This document shows, one piece after another, positions 58,805 through 64,000 of a stretch of 64,000 nt of DNA (position 1 is the stretch's first letter; the number at the start of each line of letters is the position of its first letter). The translations under genes were made by a program, and so were the position numbers. A model generated the notes under the pieces. That model had not been told where the DNA came from. It was given only the letters and a program-made list of their open reading frames with translations, and did not search any database. The stretch covers positions 290,452,982 to 290,516,981 of the forward strand of contig NC_089490.1 in the NCBI RefSeq assembly GCF_036850765.1, in the 5' to 3' direction. The DNA comes from Saccopteryx bilineata. Its lineage: Eukaryota > Chordata > Mammalia > Chiroptera > Emballonuridae.

Positions 58805-60151
58805 TGTCAGATATTTTAAATTAAATAATTTATGCCTACATTTCTTCCTAAAATTAAGATGCTCGTGCATAATTTATATTCTTTTATGGAGAACGGTCTA
58901 ATTCACATCTTGCTAAAATGTGTAAAATAGTGCTTAGAGTTACCCTTTCTGTGTTGCTGCTTTTCCAACTTCAAGATAATAAGTTAACAGTTAAATGAAG
59001 TATTTAAGAATTAAGAAATTCATATCATTATTGTATATAATCTTACCATACAAAAATAAATTTTTATTTTGAGTTATTTTTAAGTTTGACTATTTTTGTA
59101 TATGATTGGACAATCCTATAGAACACATAAAACAATAGAGAATAATAATTATATAAATTAAAATTTGGCAGAGAACTTTGAAGTTTGCAAATAATTCAAA
59201 ATTAAATAATCAAGTACTTATTTTCAAAAACATATTGAGGACAATTAAAAAGATAGGAAATTCATTACTGACACTATGCAATGCCTCTACAAACTTCTTA
59301 GCATGTCATTTAATTTCAGTATAAAACAACCTCTACAAAGGAAAAAATGTCCGATAAAATAAAGTATTTCTGTAGATACCAAGCTCTGTGATTTTGAATA
59401 AACATATGATTAAACTGTTGTAATATTCAAGCATTATGATATAACTATATATTATAACTTTTTTTCTCCTCTATGATTCTATAAAATGGTCAGTACTAAT
59501 TAATGCACCACTTGTTTAAAAAGTTAGATGGTTATCAATTAGATGAAACCAATAGTTCCTTGAAATCACTATGTCAGAATAAAATTGAGGCCAGAGTTTA
59601 AAAGATATAGTTAACACAAATTTAGACCTTTAATAAAAATATAAAGTTCAACAAATAATACAGTTTCATGTTTGTTCATTTGTCATTTGTGCATAAAAGT
59701 AGTACAGTAATGCATTTCCATAGTGATATTCAAAATATTAAATAATTATCACATTAATTGAAAGAATTTTTTAAAACAAGTAGTATTGAAGCACTTAGCA
59801 ACCCACTTTACAAAGTTTGCACGGCGGTTGTCTCTAAAACTGGTTTGAACTTTTGCTTTGTAATCAGCCCTCAGTAACATTCCGAGGACTGCAGGTTCCA
59901 GAAACCCAGAAATTTTTGCCATTATATCCATGCTAAGTTATTTTAACCCAACATTATTCAAAATTGTGCTCATAGTAATAGTTTATTTTTCTGAGATATT
60001 CTATTGAACAAACATGATGAACCACCTCTATGATCTATATATAATGGGGGAAAAAAACTCCTATCAAATAAAAATTGATGTTGGACACTGAGAAATTGGG
60101 GATGGAGTCTACCTTTCAATAGTTGTGAGAAATACAGGTGAAATCACATTG
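58805..60151. other. Intronic DNA, nothing recognised
   Basis: AT-rich. The 60-residue minus frame at 59749-59931 has no homologue I can name. Confidence 0.4.
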
Positions 60152-60514
60152 GTTTTTGTTTGTTTGTTTGTTTGTTTGAAAGACAGAGAGTGAGAGAGAG
60201 AGGAAGGTTAGAGAGAGAGTGAGAAATATCAACTCGTAGTTGCTTTCACTTCAGGTGGCACTGAGCTGCTCCTACATGTCCTGAATGGGGCCATGCCAGT
60301 GTTCTCTTGCTCAAGCCAGTGAACTTGGGCTTTTCATGCCAGTGACCTTTGAGCTCAAGAAGGCATGCTCTGGGATTGCATGGACAATCTCCTGCTCAAG
60401 CCAGCGACCCTGCATTGATGAGCCTATGCTCAGAGCCGGTGACCACAGAGCTTTGAACCAGGGACCCCAGCTTTCTGGGTTTATACTTTATCCACTGTGC
60501 CACCACGGATCAGG
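60152..60514 (-). mobile_element. tRNA-derived SINE with internal tandem modules
   Basis: Begins on plus with (TTTG)n, (GA)n, AACTCGTAGTTGCTTTCAC, then several CAAGCCAGTGA-like modules, and ends CACTGTGCCACCACGGATCAGG (tRNA-like head on minus). Confidence 0.88.
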
Positions 60515-60596
60515 TATTTTGTTTTCTTTTTTTTTCAAAATATTTTTTAATAATGATATATAAAATGAGGAGAAGAGACAGACACATTGCAAAGAT

Positions 60597-60607
<11 letters not shown>

Positions 60608-60637
<30 letters not shown>

Positions 60638-62284
60638 ATTTTTTTAATGGGGTGACATCAATAAATCAGGATACATATATTCAAAGATAACAAGTCCAGG
60701 TTATCTTGTCGTTCAATTATGTTGCATACCCACCACCCAAAGTCAGATTGTCCTCTGTCACCTTCTATCTTGTTGTCTTTGTGCCCCTCCCACCCCCTAT
60801 CCCTCTCCCATTCCCCCCTCCCCCCCGTAACCACCACACTCTTATCAATGTCTCTTAGTTTCACTATTATGTCCCACCTACGTATGGAATAATACAGTTC
60901 CTGTTTTTTTCTGATTTACTTATTTCGCTTCGTATCATGTTATCAAGATCCCACCATTTTGCTGTAAATGTTCCGATGTCATCATTTCTTATGGCTGAGT
61001 AGTATTCCATAGTGTATATGTGCCACATCTTCTTTATCCAGTCATCTATTGATGGGCTTTTTGGTTGTTTCCATGTCCTGGCCACTGTGAACAATGCTGC
61101 AATAAACATGGGGCTGCATGTGTCTTTACGTATCAATGTTTCTGAGTTTTGGGGATATATACCCAGTAGAGGGATTGCTGGGTCATAAGGTAGTTCTATT
61201 TTCAGTTTTTTGAGGAACCACCATACTTTCTTCCATAATGGTTGTACTACTTTACATTCCCACCAACAGTGTATGAGGGTTCCTTTTTCTCCACAGCCTC
61301 TCCAACATTTGCTATTACCTGACTTGCTAATAACAGCTAATCGAACAGGTGTGAGGTGGTATCTCATTGCCGTTTTGATTTGCATTTCTCTAATAGCTAA
61401 AGAAGATGAGCATCTTTTCATATATCTGTTGGCCATTTGTATTTCTTCCTGGGAGAAGTGTCTATTCATATCCTCTTCCCATTTTTTTATTGGATTGTTT
61501 GTTTGTTTGTTGTTGAGTTTTATGAGTTCTTTGTATATTTTGGATATTAGGCCCTTATCTGAGCTGTTGTTTGAAAATATCATTTCCCATTTAGTTGGCT
61601 TTCTGTTTATTTTGTTATCAGTTTCCCTTGCTGAGCAAAAACTTCTTAGTCTGATGTAGTCCCATTCATTAATTTTTGCCTTCACTTCTCTTGCCATTGG
61701 AGTCAAATTCATAAAATGCTCTTTAAAACCCAGGTCCATGAGTTGAGTACCTATGTCTTCTTCTATGTACTTAATTGTTTCAGGTCTTATGTTTAGATCT
61801 TTGATCCATTTTGAGTTAATTTTTGTACAGGGGGAGAGACTGTAGTCCAGTTTCATTCTTTTGCATGTGGCTTTCCAGTTTTCCCAGCACCATTTATTGA
61901 AGAGGCTTTCTTTTCTCCATTGTGTGTTGTTGGCCCCTTTATCAAAAATTATTTGACTATATATATGTGGTTTTATTTCTGGACTTTCTATTCTGTTCCA
62001 TTGGTCTGAGTGTCTATTTTTCTGCCAATACCATGCTGTTTTGATTGTCGTGGCCCTATAATAGAGTTTGAAGTCAGGTATTGTTATGCCCCCAGCTTCA
62101 TTCTTTTTCTTTAGGATTGCTTTGGCTATTCGGGGTTTTTTATAGTTCCATATAAATCTGATGATTTTTTGCTCTATTTCTTTAAAAAATGTCATTGGAA
62201 TTTTGATGGGAATTGCATTAAATTTGTATATTGCTTTGGGTAATATAGCCATCTTGATTATATTTATTCTTCCTAGCCAAGAAC
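60608..62284 (-). mobile_element. 5'-truncated young L1
   Basis: 1,677 bp: poly-T on plus, 3'UTR with C-rich tract 60786-60830 (G-rich on minus), and the ORF2 C-terminal third. Perfect 15-bp duplication AGATCTTGTCTTCTT at 60593-60607 and 62285-62299. The ORF2 frame is undamaged to the truncation point, so insertion is recent. Same strand as CDH10. Confidence 0.96.
60867..62282 (-). pseudogene. L1 ORF2 C-terminal fragment, frame intact
   Basis: The reading frame is open from the truncation point ([10 protein letters not shown]) to its natural stop at 60867-60869. The first internal Met gives 461 residues. It covers the end of the RT/thumb region ([17 protein letters not shown]), the segment with WNRIESPEI, and the C-terminal Cys-rich motif [14 protein letters not shown], ending after the YYSAIRNDD motif. 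Full L1 ORF2p has about 1,275 residues; endonuclease and the RT catalytic site are absent here, so no retrotransposition function is possible. It has no promoter or start context of its own. The lack of stops marks a recently active L1 lineage in this genome. Confidence 0.92.
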
Positions 62285-62299
62285 AGATCTTGTCTTCTT

Positions 62300-62650
62300 A
62301 AAGTTGGGCTGCTATAACAAAAATACCATATACTGGGAGGTTTAAACAACAAACATTTCTCACAGTTCTGGATTCTTTTAAATCCAAGATTAAGGCACCA
62401 ACAGATTAGTGGTTGGTGATAGCCCATTTCCTAGTTCATAGACGCCCATTTTCTCATTATGTCCTCACACGCAGACGGGGCAAGCGAGCTCTTTGGGGTC
62501 GATCTTATTTATCAGAACACACATGCCATTCATAAAGGCTCTAATGTCATGACCTAATCACTTCCTAAGTGACCCACCTACAAATAACTTCATATGGGGG
62601 ATTATGTTTCAATATGAATTGAGGGAGGGATCCAGACATTCAGTTTGAAG
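62300..62650 (-). mobile_element. MaLR-type LTR (MST/MLT1-like), ancient
   Basis: On plus it reads GGGCTGCTATAACAAAAATACC, CACAGTTCTGGATTC, CATGACCTAATCACTTCC and GGGGGATTATGTTTCAATATG, the reverse complement of MaLR LTRs. The L1 at 60608 inserted just beside it. Confidence 0.75.
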
Positions 62651-64000
62651 AAAATCTTTTATTACCCTCACAGTGTATGGCTCTATGTCTATGGAGAAAC
62701 CATAGACAAGGTGGCTAACTGGATTTATAGGTACATTGATGATGATGAAATAAAGCAATGCCGTAATGAAACATCTCAAAAAGTCCCAAATCCTTCTGTG
62801 GTCTCACTCATACATTTGATACTCAATTATGTAATTTTTTTTACAAGCATAGGCTTTTAAAAATTTTTTAGCTAGATTATAAATTCATTGTAATTTTTAT
62901 GTGTTTTTAATCTACCTCCACACCCAACCCACCACCCAGTCTAGGATAGAATATAAACTCAGTAAATAATTAGGGATTGACTGACTCTTCTCACTGAACA
63001 TTAGAAACTTCCTCTTTAAAAAAATAAACAACATATTGTAGCATATTGCAACTTGGGATAATTTTTACATACACTGACAGCAACTTTGATATAGTATTAA
63101 GAAGCAAAGCTTTCATTTTGTCTAAAATGAACAAGCCTTATTTATGAATCAATTAAGATAAGAATAAAAAAGTGCATAAGGCATATAAAATGGGCTTGTG
63201 AGCTTTTTCTTCTCAAAATCTGACCTTTGAATAAAGGGAGTTTTCAAAAAATGAAGAAGCACATTAACACTGCATTTCATTTAAAATCATATAAATTTAA
63301 CTATTATTTCAGGTGCGTGGTAAGAACAGGACATACACTTGTCAAAGTTGTACATTTCTGACCTTTATATATTGTTTAGAATGACTCTAGGCAATTGACT
63401 CTGAATATGCCAGTTATAAATTTCCAGACTTATGAAGGAAAGCCAGGTTTTTTTCCTTTTCTCATTGCCAGAATTGTACATGGGACCTGTGCCAGTCAGT
63501 ATTCATATTAGACATAAAGAATGTTGACAGAAAAGGCCCAGGTAAAACATACAAATCTTAAAAGGCAGCAATCAATTTACCTGATTGACTAGCTCTGAAC
63601 AGTTTATTTCAACTTTTGAAGGTTTATAGAAAACTCTTTTCAGTTTCATCTTATCATCAAGGTCTAGCTGCCAGTAACTATACAAGACATTTGTAACTAT
63701 CAGGATTTGACTTAATATTTTGAGGTTGAGACTGGGGTATACCTGCCAGCATGCAGCAAATCGTGGTAGCTCTGATGCAGTTGAATGTAAGAAGGAACCC
63801 CCTTCATCAGCTGTCTACTCAAGGGCCATGAGAGCTGCCAGTTCAGGGGACGGCTCCTTAGTGTCCACAGCGCTCTTGCCCCTTATCCCTCGCCCACAGT
63901 ACTGAGGGGTGTCAGAATTTCAGTAGAGAGAAAGAAAACCAAAGAAGTGATCTAGTCTCCTTGAAATCTCCAGGATTGGTCACCATCTAGAAACTGAACA
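62651..64000. other. Intron or 5' flank of CDH10, nothing recognised
   Basis: No repeat family or coding exon identified. 63720-63905 is less AT-rich than its surroundings, and a 61-residue frame spans it without recognisable domains. Confidence 0.4.

Noticed and set aside
59749..59931. Possible small processed pseudogene on minus
   Set aside because: The 60-residue product resembles nothing I can name, and no poly-A tail or flanking duplication is seen.
63720..63905. Possible CDH10 exon 1
   Set aside because: The base composition is slightly different, but I cannot identify a promoter, CpG island or donor that would support it.

Overview
This window is intronic chromosomal DNA from a bat. 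The evidence for a bat is a dense set of tRNA-derived SINEs whose Pol III head and body match the Ves/Rhin-1 type, together with non-autonomous hAT DNA transposons and young L1s; the SINE sequence looks most like horseshoe-bat (rhinolophoid) copies, but the species is an inference. The only host gene recognised is CDH10, on the minus strand. Its first coding exon (coding 19048-19278, 5'UTR to 19403) encodes a signal peptide, propeptide, RQKR furin site and the start of EC1 with the two Trp residues of a type II cadherin. It is bounded by a good donor (19042-19047) and a good acceptor and branch point (19404-19434). Everything to the left is then intron 2, and everything to the right is intron 1 or 5' flank; exon 1 was not found.

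Layout. 0.1-2.2 kb: hAT MITE, then an old L1 tail split by a solo LTR that itself carries a SINE. 7-8.8 kb: old L1 with a twin-priming inversion, containing a 257-bp younger L1 tail. 10.5-16.5 kb: near full-length L1 on plus with broken ORF1 and ORF2. 19 kb: CDH10 exon. 20-26.9 kb: L2, SINEs, a U2 snRNA fragment, and an old L1 split by a hAT element with a perfect 8-bp duplication. 27-32.7 kb: repeat-poor intron. 32.7-48.9 kb: decayed L1, SINEs, LTR-like and DNA-transposon remnants. 50.1-56.2 kb: a complete young provirus. 56.7-62.7 kb: an older related solo LTR, SINEs, a 5'-truncated young L1 and a MaLR LTR. 62.7-64 kb: anonymous.

The standout is the provirus at 50133-56156 (minus strand, same orientation as CDH10). 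It has LTRs of 524 and 525 bp that differ by 3 substitutions and 1 indel, a perfect 5-bp target duplication (TCCAC), a PBS resembling serine tRNA, a polypurine tract, gag, protease-RT-RNase H-integrase with all catalytic residues visible, and no env. The 5-bp duplication, env-less layout and gag/pol character point to a class III (ERV-L-like) retrovirus. Gag, pol and a post-integrase tail lie in one reading frame broken by only four stop codons. Its LTR identity implies integration within roughly the last one to two million years under usual mammalian rates, recent for this retrovirus class.
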